A stretch of DNA of 46,551 bases from Pseudomonadota bacterium (GTDB lineage: Bacteria > Desulfobacterota > Desulfovibrionia > Desulfovibrionales > Desulfovibrionaceae). The notes below the pieces were generated by a model. The model ran no database searches and had not been told where the DNA came from. It saw only the letters and a list, made by a program, of their open reading frames with translations. This document shows, piece by piece, positions 29,668 through 38,510 of this stretch. The stretch is from NCBI GenBank assembly GCA_023403845.1, contig JAEYDL010000035.1, forward strand, positions 1-46,551. The letters run 5' to 3'. Position 1 is the stretch's first letter; the number at the start of each line of letters is the position of its first letter. The position numbers were made by a program, and so were the translations under genes.

Positions 29668-29856
29668 TCAGACAGAGGCTTCCGGTCCGTTTCGCATGGC
29701 GTTCCGGCCAAACTTGACGGCATGGCCTCCCTCTTCCCCTACGGGACGGTTCTCTTTGCAGACCTTCAGCCACTGCGACAACAAACGCCGAAAGCCTGCA
29801 TCGGCAAAACCCTCCATCTTAAATTCATACTGCACCGCCCCGCTCTTCTCAAAGGC
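29668..29856 (-). other. Unrecognised open frame after the integrase remnant
   Basis: About 62 codons in the same frame as the remnant but after its TGA: AFEKSGAVQYEFKMEGFADA, GFRRLLSQWLKVCKENRPVG, then EEGGHAVKFGRNAMRNG. Codon use looks like coding DNA, but no start codon with ribosome site is present. Probably a gene fragment joined to the integrase remnant by deletion. Confidence 0.35.
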
Positions 29857-29862
29857 TCTCGA

Positions 29863-29992
29863 TCAAGAATTTGGCATTCTCCACAACTTGCTGCCGCTGG
29901 CAGAGGCATAGAGAAATAACCCCGCCGTCGAAATACTTGTGGGGTTTCACGTTGGGTTTCAGACTACGGATGTGGGTATCGGTAAGAGGCAT
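29863..29992 (-). pseudogene. P4-type tyrosine integrase N-terminal remnant
   Basis: From ATG 29992 (GGGAG upstream): MPLTDTHIRSLKPNVKPHKY FDGG, the standard P4-integrase start. After FDGG the frame shifts by one base (near 29930) and continues GLFLYASASGSKLWRM, also typical of the family, before a TGA. The other 330 or so residues are missing. It sits 240 bp from the 3' end of tRNA-Glu, the usual arrangement for such integrases, so it marks a lost integrative element. Confidence 0.75.
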
Positions 29993-30171
29993 GGGCACTC
30001 CCTGGCTGTCGTTGGACGAAGAGATACCCACATGGATAAAAATATTTTTGATTCCGCACGGTTATTTATGTATATATCAGAAATGTCGTACCACATTTCT
30101 ACCTGCGGATATCCCCATAAAATGTTTGGATGCAAGCGGGCGGAACCGGGCGTCGGGAAATCGTACTGGAA

Positions 30172-30217
30172 AGAAAAAAACAAAGAATGCCAAGGTCTTT
30201 TGGACTTTGGCATTCTT
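30172..30217 (-). terminator. Terminator of tRNA-Glu
   Basis: Minus strand AAGAATGCCAAAGTC, loop CAAAA, GACCTTGGCATTCTT, then TTTG and a T-run. Very strong stem. Confidence 0.8.
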
Positions 30218-30232
30218 CTTTGTACCTAAATT

Positions 30233-30308
30233 TGGCGTCACCAAGGGGATTTGAACCCCTCTTAGCGGCGTGAGAGGCCGCCGTCCTAACCGGATAGACG
30301 ATGGTGAC
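30233..30308 (-). tRNA. tRNA-Glu (anticodon CTC)
   Basis: 76 nt with encoded CCA. Acceptor GTCACCA/TGGTGAC, anticodon stem GCGGC, loop CTCTCAC, GCCGC gives CTC; T-loop GTTCAAATC. Typical Glu identity elements. Site of an earlier integration event (integrase remnant downstream). Confidence 0.95.
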
Positions 30309-30700
30309 GTTTGGTGGACGCAATGTATGCGGATGTTTCCTGACTGTCAAGTGGACGAAATGCAGGAAATAAAAAATCCTCAGACGGACCGATTCGGGGA
30401 CGACGCTCCGGCTTTCATTCGTTCGGGGGAGCGAGGATTCTTCAAATTACCATGTCGCGTCGCTTCCGACCATACAGGTTCAAGGCCCGTATGCACGGCC
30501 TCTCCCCTTGTCCCGGCAGGCATACGGCCCCCCCTCCCTTCCTCAGCCAGACTTCGGCGTGACGTTGCATGAGCCGGGGCGCCGCGGTTGCGCCCCCCAC
30601 GGCTCTTCGACGCATGAAGGCCGGGGCATGAAGCCTCCGGCCATCACAACCTTTTACCGAATGTTCCGCGTCCCGGCCAGAAATCTCCGTGGCCAGGTTC
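30309..30700. other. Intergenic region between tRNA-Glu and SDR gene
   Basis: No credible gene. Contains a two-tier inverted repeat (30571-30605): outer GAGCCG/CGGCTC and inner GGGCGC/GCGCCC, probably the end of the TRAP operon transcript although no T-run follows. Confidence 0.5.
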
Positions 30701-31432
30701 TTACATGGTCATGCCGCCGTTGACGTCAAGAACATGTCCGGTGATCCATGAAGCGCCCTCCGAACAGAGAAAGGCCACGGCGGGCGTAATATCCGCCGTC
30801 GTGCCTGTCCGGCCAAGCGGGATATGCTCCGAGAGCATCTTTTCGCGACCCGGCGTGCTCAGGCTTGTACTTACAGGACCGGGAGCAATGCCGTTTACCC
30901 GTATCCCGCGAGGGGCCAGCTCCAGAGCAAGCGACTTCACATAGGAAATCACCGCAGCCTTGCTGGTCGAATACTCCGCCCTGCTGGGGTCCCCCAGTCT
31001 GAGCGCCGCGGAACCGGTTCGCCCCGTCCGTGAAGCGACGAGTACGATGCTGCCGGAATCGGCCAGCACCGGCGCAAGAGCCCGGGTAACGAGAAAGGTT
31101 CCCGTCAGATTGACGTCGATGATCCGTCTCCAGCGCTCAGGGTCCATTTCCTCTATCCTGACCGTAGGCTGCATCAAGATACCGGCGCAATGGACCAGCA
31201 CCTCCACCGCCCCCAGCGAGGACGCCGTTCCGGCCAGCCTCTCGCATCCTTCCACCGAACAGACGTCCATGCGCACGCCTGTTCCAGCGACGGGAAGTTC
31301 CGCCGCAGCCTGCTCCGCGTTCTTCAGGTCTCCAATCACCACATGATGCGTCCGACTGAACATTTCCGCGCACGCAAGTCCGATGCCGGAAGCGCCTCCG
31401 GTGACGACCGCAACCTTTCGAGACTGGCTCAT
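30701..31432 (-). CDS. SDR oxidoreductase in TRAP operon
   Basis: 243 residues. TGGASGIGLACAEMFSRTHH (NAD(P) binding), HCAG, catalytic YSTSKAAV (Tyr-x3-Lys) after VASRTGRTGSAAL, and C-terminal DVNGGM. AGGAGCATCCC before ATG. Last gene of the leftward operon with TAXI binding protein, amidohydrolase and TRAP permease, so it likely acts on the imported compound or its product. Substrate unknown. Confidence 0.85.
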   Translation of the reverse strand: MSQSRKVAVVTGGASGIGLACAEMFSRTHHVVIGDLKNAEQAAAELPVAGTGVRMDVCSVEGCERLAGTASSLGAVEVLVHCAGILMQPTVRIEEMDPERWRRIIDVNLTGTFLVTRALAPVLADSGSIVLVASRTGRTGSAALRLGDPSRAEYSTSKAAVISYVKSLALELAPRGIRVNGIAPGPVSTSLSTPGREKMLSEHIPLGRTGTTADITPAVAFLCSEGASWITGHVLDVNGGMTM

Positions 31433-31463
31433 GGGATGCTCCTTTTTCCCGGCATACTTCAGG

Positions 31464-32447
31464 TTACTGTTTCAGAGCTCCTGTCTCGCGATAATACTTC
31501 TCGGCTCCGGGATGCAACGGGAACGGCAGGTTCTGCGTCGCCGTCTCCAGCGTAAAGGTTTCCCAGGTGGGGAAGCCCTTGATAATGTCCTCGCGCCGCT
31601 GACAAATGGCCTTCGTGATCCTGTAAACCGTGTCCTCGTCCATGTCCTGACGCACGATAAGCCCCGTGACCTCGGCGACCGAAGGAATATCCTCGCCGCC
31701 GACTCTGCCGCTATACAGCTTGCCGGGAACCACGGCGGGGACCATCCCGTACTTCTCGTTCACCTTCGCCACGACTTCCGGCTTGATGGAAAGCCAGCGC
31801 ATCTTGATATCCTTGGTGATTTCCGACAGGAACCAGCTTTCACCGCGTCCGAGCCAGATGATCATGTCCACCTGGCCGTCCTTGGCCATATTGGTCATAT
31901 CGTCATAACTGTTGAAGTAAACGGCTCCTCCCCACTCCTTGATCTTGTCCCAGGTGATGCCGTATTCCCCGAGAACCCATGCGCCGTACACGTCTCCGCC
32001 GCCACCCCTGTTGCCTACGGCTATCCGCAGCGGAGCCTTGCGGGCGGCAATGTCGTCAAGGCTGGTGATTCCGGTATCTTCGCGAATGACGAAACTCAAC
32101 GGACTCAAATCACCCCAGCTGACCAGACTGCACAGATTGCCCACCTTGCTCTTGAAGGGGGCCATTCCTTCGCGCGCGGCGGTTCCCAAAGCGACCTGCA
32201 TGATTCCGAGGTCGGCCAGACCGCGGCTGACTCGAATGGGGTTGGTGCTGGCTGCTCCCGGCAACATGGTGATGGCCACGTCAGGATATTCGCTGCTTAT
32301 GGCCTTTCCCACCACGCCCATGCCGACATACCAGCCGCCCGTTACCGGGCCGGAAATCAGATTCAGCTTGAGTCCCTCCGCATGGCCGGGACGAACGAGC
32401 AGGAGGCTCAAGGCCAGACACAGACCCAGTGCAAGCATTTTTTTCAT
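31464..32447 (-). CDS. TAXI-family TRAP transporter solute-binding protein
   Basis: 327 residues. Signal peptide MKKMLALGLCLALSLLLVRP GHAEG. Then LNLISGPVTGGWYVGMGVVG, the glycine-rich N-terminal motif of TAXI proteins, and IRVSRGLADLGIMQVALG. The family binds small organic acids in the periplasm for a DctQM permease, which here is two genes upstream. AGGAG before ATG. Confidence 0.9.
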   Translation of the reverse strand: MKKMLALGLCLALSLLLVRPGHAEGLKLNLISGPVTGGWYVGMGVVGKAISSEYPDVAITMLPGAASTNPIRVSRGLADLGIMQVALGTAAREGMAPFKSKVGNLCSLVSWGDLSPLSFVIREDTGITSLDDIAARKAPLRIAVGNRGGGGDVYGAWVLGEYGITWDKIKEWGGAVYFNSYDDMTNMAKDGQVDMIIWLGRGESWFLSEITKDIKMRWLSIKPEVVAKVNEKYGMVPAVVPGKLYSGRVGGEDIPSVAEVTGLIVRQDMDEDTVYRITKAICQRREDIIKGFPTWETFTLETATQNLPFPLHPGAEKYYRETGALKQ

Positions 32448-32533
32448 AAGGACTCCTTGTGGTTGTCAACGCTTTTCGTGGTGCGCCGCCGAGGCGGACC
32501 CCGGCGGCCTCCGGATGTATGGCGTACTTTGCC

Positions 32534-33400
32534 CTAAAGCCCCAGCAGCTCGGCCGCGTTGTCATGCAGCGTGCATTGCAGAGCCTTCGGAGTAAGTCCC
32601 CTGGAACTCCATTTCAGGATGCTCTCCTTGAGTCCCCCGACAGGATAGGTGCTGGCGAACAACGTCCGGTACATCATGAAGCCGTTGGCGGCGGTTACCA
32701 GATGTTCATGCATGGGCATGTTGTCCGTATAGAAATAGACGTCAGGGCACAGATACACGTTGGGGCAGGCCAGAGAAACGCCGATCATTTCCTCGATGTG
32801 CGGCCAGCAGGCATGCGCCACCACAATTTTCAGATTGGGCCATCTGCTGGCCACATGCTGAATGGCCACTGGATCGCTATAGGTCATATCCGGACCGACG
32901 ACGGCGCTGCACGTTACGGTCACGATGGTTCCGAGCTGGGCGCAGGTTTCATATACAGGGGCTATGCGCTCGTCATCCGCATACATGCAGGGAACGCACC
33001 ACCCCGGATCAATGCTGATGCCCTTGAAGCCCAGTTCCTTGACGACCCGTTCCACCTGCTTCGCGGCATCGTCGTCCGTGGGGTCGATGCCCGCAAAGGG
33101 GATGAAGCGACCGGGATAGGCATTGGCCAGCTCATAGATGTCGTCCGCGGAAACGTTGCCCGCGTTGATGGCCTCCCCCTTGGTACGTCTGCCCATGACG
33201 ACGCAGGCATCCACCTCAGCCTCATCCATTTCCTGCATGAACAGCTCCATGCTGCCCTGCTCGCAGGAAGGCACGGGGCCGCGACCGGTACCGAAAGCCC
33301 CCATCTTTTTCGGATCCGTTTCCGGTTTTGCCCACTTGGTAAAAATACCCAGTTCACGAAATCCCCGATAGGGCGGGCGCACTCTGAAATCAATAACCAT
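32534..33400 (-). CDS. Amidohydrolase-family (ACMSD-like) TIM barrel with altered metal site
   Basis: 288 residues. Begins MVIDFRVRPPYRGF where metal-dependent relatives have D-x-H-x-H; here the two His are Arg residues. Later features of the Amidohydro_2 family are present: GFKGISIDPGW, NLKIVVAHACWPHIEEMIGV, and LFASTYPVGG, where the usual GSDYP aspartate is Thr. So at least three canonical metal ligands are replaced. GGAGG lies upstream. Placed between TRAP permease and binding protein, it presumably acts on the imported substrate, by a non-standard chemistry or as a binding protein. Confidence 0.8.
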   Translation of the reverse strand: MVIDFRVRPPYRGFRELGIFTKWAKPETDPKKMGAFGTGRGPVPSCEQGSMELFMQEMDEAEVDACVVMGRRTKGEAINAGNVSADDIYELANAYPGRFIPFAGIDPTDDDAAKQVERVVKELGFKGISIDPGWCVPCMYADDERIAPVYETCAQLGTIVTVTCSAVVGPDMTYSDPVAIQHVASRWPNLKIVVAHACWPHIEEMIGVSLACPNVYLCPDVYFYTDNMPMHEHLVTAANGFMMYRTLFASTYPVGGLKESILKWSSRGLTPKALQCTLHDNAAELLGL

Positions 33401-33420
33401 TTGAAAAAACCTCCCTCAAA

Positions 33421-35313
33421 TTAGGCCGGCATGGCCGGCGCAATGTTTCTGCGCTTGCGGTTCAACTGCAGCAGGCAAATGAAGACCGTCAGACAGATGC
33501 CTATGATGTCGGTGAATCCACCGGTATCGATCAGAAGAAGCCCGCTCGCCAGCAGCACAAGCCGCTCCCACATCCGGGCTCTGGCGATGAAGTACCCCTG
33601 AAGCCCGCCTGAAAGCACAAGCACGCCGATGATGGAGGTAATGCAGGCCTGCACCAGCAGCGGCCATTCTCCCTGAAGCAGCAGGGCGGGCTGATAGGTG
33701 AACATGTACGGAATGATGAACGCCACGATCCCCAATTTCACGGAAACCCAGCCCGTCTGCATGGGACTTGCCTTGGCGATGGCCGCCCCCGAGAACGAGG
33801 CCACGCACACGGGAGGCGTGATTGCCGAAAGAATAGCGTAATAAAACACGAACATGTGCGCCGCGATCACGGGTACCCCAGCCTTGATGAGCGCTGGAGC
33901 GCCGAGCGTCGCCACGATGATATAGGCGGGGCTGGTGGGAACGCCCATACCGAGGATCATGCTCGTGATCATCAGGCAGATCATCAGAAGAAGCAGATTA
34001 TCCCCGGCAATGATGGTGATGAAGTTGATGAACTTGTACCCCACACCCGTGAGGGAAATGACCGCGACCACGATGCCCGCGCAGGCGCATGTCGCCGAAA
34101 TCATCAGGCAATTGCGAGCGGTCAGTTCCAGCGCACCGCACAGACTGCGGAAGGTGAACCGGGTATCCTTGCGGAACATGCTCAGCACGAGAATCGTAAT
34201 GATGCCGATGAACGCGCAGGTAACGATGCTCCGTCCCACAAGCATGGTGAAAATCAACGCGACGAGGGGCAGCAGAAAATACAGACGGACGACGACGCTG
34301 CGTACGGGCGGAATCTGATCTTCGGGGAGGCTGCCGATATTCTTGTTGACAGCCTCGAAGTGAATCATGGCCAGCAGCGCCAAATAGTACAGAATGGAAG
34401 GCAGCAGGGCCGATTTGGCAATCTCCAGATAGCTCGTGCCCACAAGATCGGCCATGATGAAGGCAGCCGCGCCCATGATGGGCGGCATCATCTGCCCGCC
34501 GGTAGAGGCGACGGCTTCCACGGCCCCCGCAAATGCCGGCGTATAGCCGACGCGCTTCATGAGCGGAATGGTGAATGTTCCCGTTCCATACACATTGGCC
34601 GGGGCCGAGCCGGAAATGGTGCCGAACAGCGCCGAAGCGAAAATGGCGACCTTGGCCGGACCGCCCTTGGATTTTCGCGTCAGCAGACAGGCCAGATCCA
34701 TGAACAGGGAACTCATATTGGCCCGTTCAAGGAACGCGCCGAACATGACGAACGCGAAAATCATGGTCGAAGCCGCAGCCAGCGGAACCCCATAGATGCC
34801 GTCGGTGCTGAGGAACAGCATTTCCAGCAGATCGCTGGTCAGGATGCCGTTATGCCGCAGGCTTCCAGGAAAATGCTGCCCAAAGAAGGCATAAAACAGA
34901 AAGAACAGGGCCACGAGCACCAGAGGCCAGCCAGAAGTCCGACGCGTGATCTCAAGAACCAATACGACGGCCGCCGTCCCTACAATCCAGTCCTGCTCCG
35001 TCAGAAGATCGACGAAGCGAAGCCTGCCTTCAAGATAATCGCAGTTCAGAATGATCCAGACGCCGATGCCCGCGCTGATCAGGGCCAGCGCAAGGTCAAG
35101 CAGAAACAGTGGCAGAGGTTCCTTCTTCCCCTCGCGAAAGGCCTTTATGGGCTTCCAGAGGAAAACGAGCACCATGATGAAGGCCAGATGGGTACCGCGT
35201 AATACGGGAGTCGGTACGACGATGAAGCCGCCCGTTGCCAGTACCTGAAAAATGGTCAACGCAATTGCTACAAGCGTTGCCAGATGTATGACGGATTTTC
35301 GTGAAAACTGCAT
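33421..35313 (-). CDS. TRAP transporter fused permease (DctQM)
   Basis: 630 residues from ATG 35313 (AAGGAGGGGCT). N-terminal third carries the DctQ-like 4-5 helices plus an extra pair; the rest is DctM with the signature GSAPANVYGTGTFTIPLMKR, GGQMMPPIMGAAAFIMADLV and GVPTSPAYIIVATLGAPALI. This 4TM/12TM fusion is the usual partner of TAXI binding proteins. First gene of the operon, with a sigma-54-type promoter about 100 bp upstream. Confidence 0.92.
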   Translation of the reverse strand: MQFSRKSVIHLATLVAIALTIFQVLATGGFIVVPTPVLRGTHLAFIMVLVFLWKPIKAFREGKKEPLPLFLLDLALALISAGIGVWIILNCDYLEGRLRFVDLLTEQDWIVGTAAVVLVLEITRRTSGWPLVLVALFFLFYAFFGQHFPGSLRHNGILTSDLLEMLFLSTDGIYGVPLAAASTMIFAFVMFGAFLERANMSSLFMDLACLLTRKSKGGPAKVAIFASALFGTISGSAPANVYGTGTFTIPLMKRVGYTPAFAGAVEAVASTGGQMMPPIMGAAAFIMADLVGTSYLEIAKSALLPSILYYLALLAMIHFEAVNKNIGSLPEDQIPPVRSVVVRLYFLLPLVALIFTMLVGRSIVTCAFIGIITILVLSMFRKDTRFTFRSLCGALELTARNCLMISATCACAGIVVAVISLTGVGYKFINFITIIAGDNLLLLMICLMITSMILGMGVPTSPAYIIVATLGAPALIKAGVPVIAAHMFVFYYAILSAITPPVCVASFSGAAIAKASPMQTGWVSVKLGIVAFIIPYMFTYQPALLLQGEWPLLVQACITSIIGVLVLSGGLQGYFIARARMWERLVLLASGLLLIDTGGFTDIIGICLTVFICLLQLNRKRRNIAPAMPA

Positions 35314-35426
35314 AGCCCCTCCTTGAACGACAACCGACAGATCGACGACCGGAACATCATTGCGTGACTGGCCTTGTCCAGTATGGCGCGCCTCTCCTGT
35401 GGACGACGATCTTTGCAAAGAGAAAA

Positions 35427-35440
35427 GCAAAGTTCAGACC
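35427..35440 (-). promoter_or_regulatory. Sigma-54 promoter of the TRAP operon
   Basis: Minus strand reads TTGGTCTGAACTTTGCTTT: GG at 35440-35439 and GC at 35428-35427, exactly 10 bp between, with a good TTTGCT -12 element and a partial -24 element. Transcription would start near 35415, about 100 nt before the permease ATG. The next gene upstream encodes a sigma-54 activator. Confidence 0.6.
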
Positions 35441-35891
35441 AAACCGACTCCCTTCCACGATGGTGCTCTCATTTTGAATGTATCCGCGTCCCGTTAGAAG
35501 AAAACGGGATGTGCCTCCCGCGACATCCCGTATCTTTCATCTCTCCGTCCCACCTTTCTCTTGTGTGAAATTCATCACCATATGTGTTTTTTGTCTGATT
35601 TAATGTGCTTTTTTTCCTATCAATAGGAAATAAATCTTATCTTTGCCCCCTGTTTGCGCTGGAATACACCCAAGATCGCTCAACTATGCCGGTTTCATTT
35701 CTCAACTTATGGATAATGCTCATAGATGCTTTTCATCACATGCAGCGCTCCCGCACTCTCCCCGGTCTGACCCGCGTACAGTCCCTTCTCTCCAAAAACA
35801 CACCTATTTTTACATATCATATTGTTTTCATTTTATTCTCTTCCATTATCCCAACTTTTCGCCGGTTCATCCGGCAACAACGTCCGCCAGA

Positions 35892-35915
35892 ACAATATGA
35901 TGAAAATCATATTGT
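35892..35915. promoter_or_regulatory. Palindromic activator-site candidate
   Basis: ACAATATGAT, GAAA, ATCATATTGT: perfect 10-bp arms. The half ATCATATTGT recurs at 35816-35825. Lies about 460 bp upstream of the sigma-54 promoter on the activator's side. Confidence 0.55.
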
Positions 35916-36187
35916 CCCACATACGACTCCAAAGAAAACCGGACGGGGAAAAAGAACCGCATACAAAGACAAGCCAATAATTTTATTAACTATAACTAAA
36001 GATTGCGTTTTGAGAACGGAACCATGTGGAAGGGATTTCGCAAGGAATATGCGCCGTGTCACATGCAATTCCGCCCATGCAGGGGAAATTATGGGAAAAA
36101 CGATACTCTTGAAAGAAGAGCAGCGGCAGGGCGCTGGCTCCGTTCAGTCCGAAGTTCGCGGGACGGAAAGCGCCGCAAGCTATATGA

Positions 36188-36202
36188 AGAGAGAGAGAGA
36201 GA
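36188..36202. repeat. (AG)7 tract directly after activator stop codon
   Basis: Read on the minus strand the stop TAG (36205-36203) is followed at once by TCTCTCTCTCTCT. Confidence 0.9.
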
Positions 36203-37621
36203 CTATCTTTCTTCCTCAATGCGGGAGGATCGCCTTTTCAGCTTGTAAATGTCGTACTTCTGTTTCTTTTTGGTTAAAGTAGAAAGTTCGATGCCGAGCC
36301 GGTCCGCCGCCTGACGAAGGCTGCCAGAGCTTTCAACAGCTTCACGAATCACTCTGGCCTCCACGCGCTCAAGGATGGCCTTGAGCGTCCCGCCCTCAGG
36401 AAGCGCCGCCGCTTCTCCCAGTACTTCGGGAGGCAGATGTTCACAGCTGATGACGTCCTCCGGACACATGATGACGAGCCTTTCTACAAGGTGTTCCAGC
36501 TCACGAACGTTTCCCGGCCAGTCGTAACGCATCAACGCGGATACCGCGCGAGGATCGAAGGAACGGTGTCTGTATTTTTCATTAAATAATTCAGTAAAAT
36601 GATTAATAAATTCACTAATATCATTCCGCCGTTCACGCAGTGGCGGCATCCGGATTTCCAGAACGTTCAGACGGTAAAAAAGATCTTCCCGGAACTTCTT
36701 CTGGCGCACCAGCCCAAGAAGATCCATATTGGTGGCCGCAATCACCCGGACGTTGACCGGACGCGAGTTGTTTCCACCTACGCGCACGAGATTGCGCGTC
36801 TGCAGCACAGTCAGCAGTTTGGCCTGCATGTTCAAAGGAAGTTCGGCCACTTCATCAAGATAAAGCGTCCCCTGATTGGCAAATTCGATAAGCCCCATCC
36901 TTCCGTGCCTGCCCGCTCCGGTGAAGGCCCCCGGTTCGTAGCCGAATAGCTCGGCCTCGAACAGACTTTCCGGAATGGCGCTGCAGTTCACATGCACGAA
37001 GGGACCTTTTTCACGCGGACTGGAATTATGGATAAATTTGGCAAGGTGGTCTTTTCCCGTCCCCGTTTCACCAAGAATCAACAGGGTGGCCTCCACCCGA
37101 GCGATGCGCAGAGCGGCTGCATAGACATCATGCATCCCTTTGTCCCGCGCAATGACGCCCTGTTCCCGGAACTGTCCGAGCATGGCCTCCTGCAATTGCC
37201 GACGGCTGGTTTCGGAAGCTTCGGTCATTTCATCCAGCTTCCGGCGCAGATTCGAGACTTCCGCCCAGTCCGTCAGCGTATAGATAACCCAGCGCAACCT
37301 GCCGTCATCCCCAAACAAAGGAGTCCCTGTGACGCTGATGTCCCGTTCGATATTGAAATCCACCATGCGCGTGATACTGCGCCGGGATCTGCTGACAAGC
37401 GAAAACAGAGATTCGGCACCTGCAACCTCGATATTCTCGGCCCGCCCCACCTGTTCGAGATTCTGCCCCATGATGGCTTCAAGCCGGAGTCCGCTGATTT
37501 CCGCATAGCGGTGGTTTCCCCAGACCAGACAACCATCGCCGTTGGCAATGGCGATGCCTACCCCCGTGTGCTGGAGAATGGAGAAAATCTCGGAAGACAG
37601 TGCGGGATCAATTTCGTGCAT
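36203..37621 (-). CDS. Sigma-54-dependent PAS/AAA+/Fis-type transcription activator
   Basis: 472 residues from ATG 37621 (GAGAGGAATCC). N-terminal PAS domain (about 10-120: GVGIAIANGDGCLVWGNHRY). AAA+ domain about 155-385: Walker A GETGTGKD, the sigma-54 contact loop GAFTGA, Walker B GTLYLDEVAELP, arginine-containing RYDWPGNVRELEHL. C-terminal Fis-type HTH: GSLRQAADRLGIELSTLTKK. It senses a signal through PAS and drives sigma-54 promoters; the TRAP operon directly downstream, with its -24/-12 element, is the likely target. Confidence 0.92.
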   Translation of the reverse strand: MHEIDPALSSEIFSILQHTGVGIAIANGDGCLVWGNHRYAEISGLRLEAIMGQNLEQVGRAENIEVAGAESLFSLVSRSRRSITRMVDFNIERDISVTGTPLFGDDGRLRWVIYTLTDWAEVSNLRRKLDEMTEASETSRRQLQEAMLGQFREQGVIARDKGMHDVYAAALRIARVEATLLILGETGTGKDHLAKFIHNSSPREKGPFVHVNCSAIPESLFEAELFGYEPGAFTGAGRHGRMGLIEFANQGTLYLDEVAELPLNMQAKLLTVLQTRNLVRVGGNNSRPVNVRVIAATNMDLLGLVRQKKFREDLFYRLNVLEIRMPPLRERRNDISEFINHFTELFNEKYRHRSFDPRAVSALMRYDWPGNVRELEHLVERLVIMCPEDVISCEHLPPEVLGEAAALPEGGTLKAILERVEARVIREAVESSGSLRQAADRLGIELSTLTKKKQKYDIYKLKRRSSRIEEER

Positions 37622-38510
37622 GGATTCCTCTCGCATTGTTTGGCGCCATTACTCGAAATGCATTCTCCATGCCATTTCCGATTCCGCGACCGGCCTTTCC
37701 AATATTTCCCTGAACCACCAGCTCCGCCCGTCCTGCTCCCAAACCGGTCGTTCATGCGCAGGGCATGTGAACCATGCCCCGCCATTCGTGCAACGCGCCC
37801 GGGCAGGAACACATGCCAATTCGCCAGCAAGGACCGCCCTCTCCGATGCCGCGGTTTCGCGGCGCCCCGCTGCCCTGCATCACGAATTCCCGGATAGCTT
37901 GCATTTAGATAGATGTACATACTGATACAGATCGCTATGAATATGTTCAGACAGTCTGCGACTCTCTCCTTCTGCACGGCGAGCAAGGCCATCGACAAAG
38001 CTCGATTGCGCCATAACCCGGAATCTTCTTTCGGCGACGCATAACTGAGGGGGAGACGCAGATTGTCTTTTTCTCGCGAGCGGAGTAAACTGCGGACAAC
38101 CTCTTCAGAAACTGCTTCCCTCCAGGGATTGCCTTTTTTCAGGTTGCCGACAGTCCGGTCAGCCGGATTCAGCCCTCCTTTCGAGGTATTCATGTCTTTT
38201 CCGCTTTCCTGCACAGGCTTCACCTGACGTGGTCCGCGGTGGGGCTGTATGTCCCGTCACAGACAATAGCGACGTTAGCGGATCCGGTCCTCTCCCTGCT
38301 CTTGTCTCCCTGACGGACATTTCTTCATCGCACTTCCCGTATGGTTCCATACGGGATTTTTTGTGTCACTGAACGCGGCAGTATCGGGACCATGTCCTCC
38401 GACAGGCTTTCCCTCATGCTGCGTATGAACATGCCGCGCCCGACGCCCGCGAACCCGTAACGGGAATCCCGGTCTTCCGACCGGTCCCCCAAATAAAAAG
38501 GATAGACATC
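37622..38510. other. 889-bp intergenic region
   Basis: No secure gene. A leftward frame from 38193 (MNTSKGGLNPADRTVGNLKK) has a weak ribosome site and no family features. A strong rightward terminator without an assigned gene is at 38336-38362. It also holds the promoters of the divergent activator and yedF genes, which I could not pin down. Confidence 0.45.
38336..38362 (+). terminator. Orphan intrinsic terminator
   Basis: CCCGTATG, loop GTTC, CATACGGG, then ATTTTTTG. Nothing coding lies upstream on this strand for at least 600 bp, so it may end a small RNA. Confidence 0.7.

Larger units (their letters stand above)
35441..36202. other. Long AT-rich regulatory region
   Basis: About 760 bp without a gene, much richer in A/T than its surroundings. 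Holds the 24-bp palindrome at 35892-35915 and its half-site at 35816-35825. Likely the enhancer region for the sigma-54 promoter. Frames on the plus strand are not protein-like. Confidence 0.55.

Noticed and set aside
33856..35202. 448-codon rightward frame opposite the TRAP permease
   Set aside because: Composition is that of an antisense shadow (very charged, repetitive).
37622..38193. Leftward 190-codon frame (MNTSKGGLNPADRT...)
   Set aside because: Weak ribosome site, no recognisable domain, and its end overlaps the activator's upstream region; left as unassigned.
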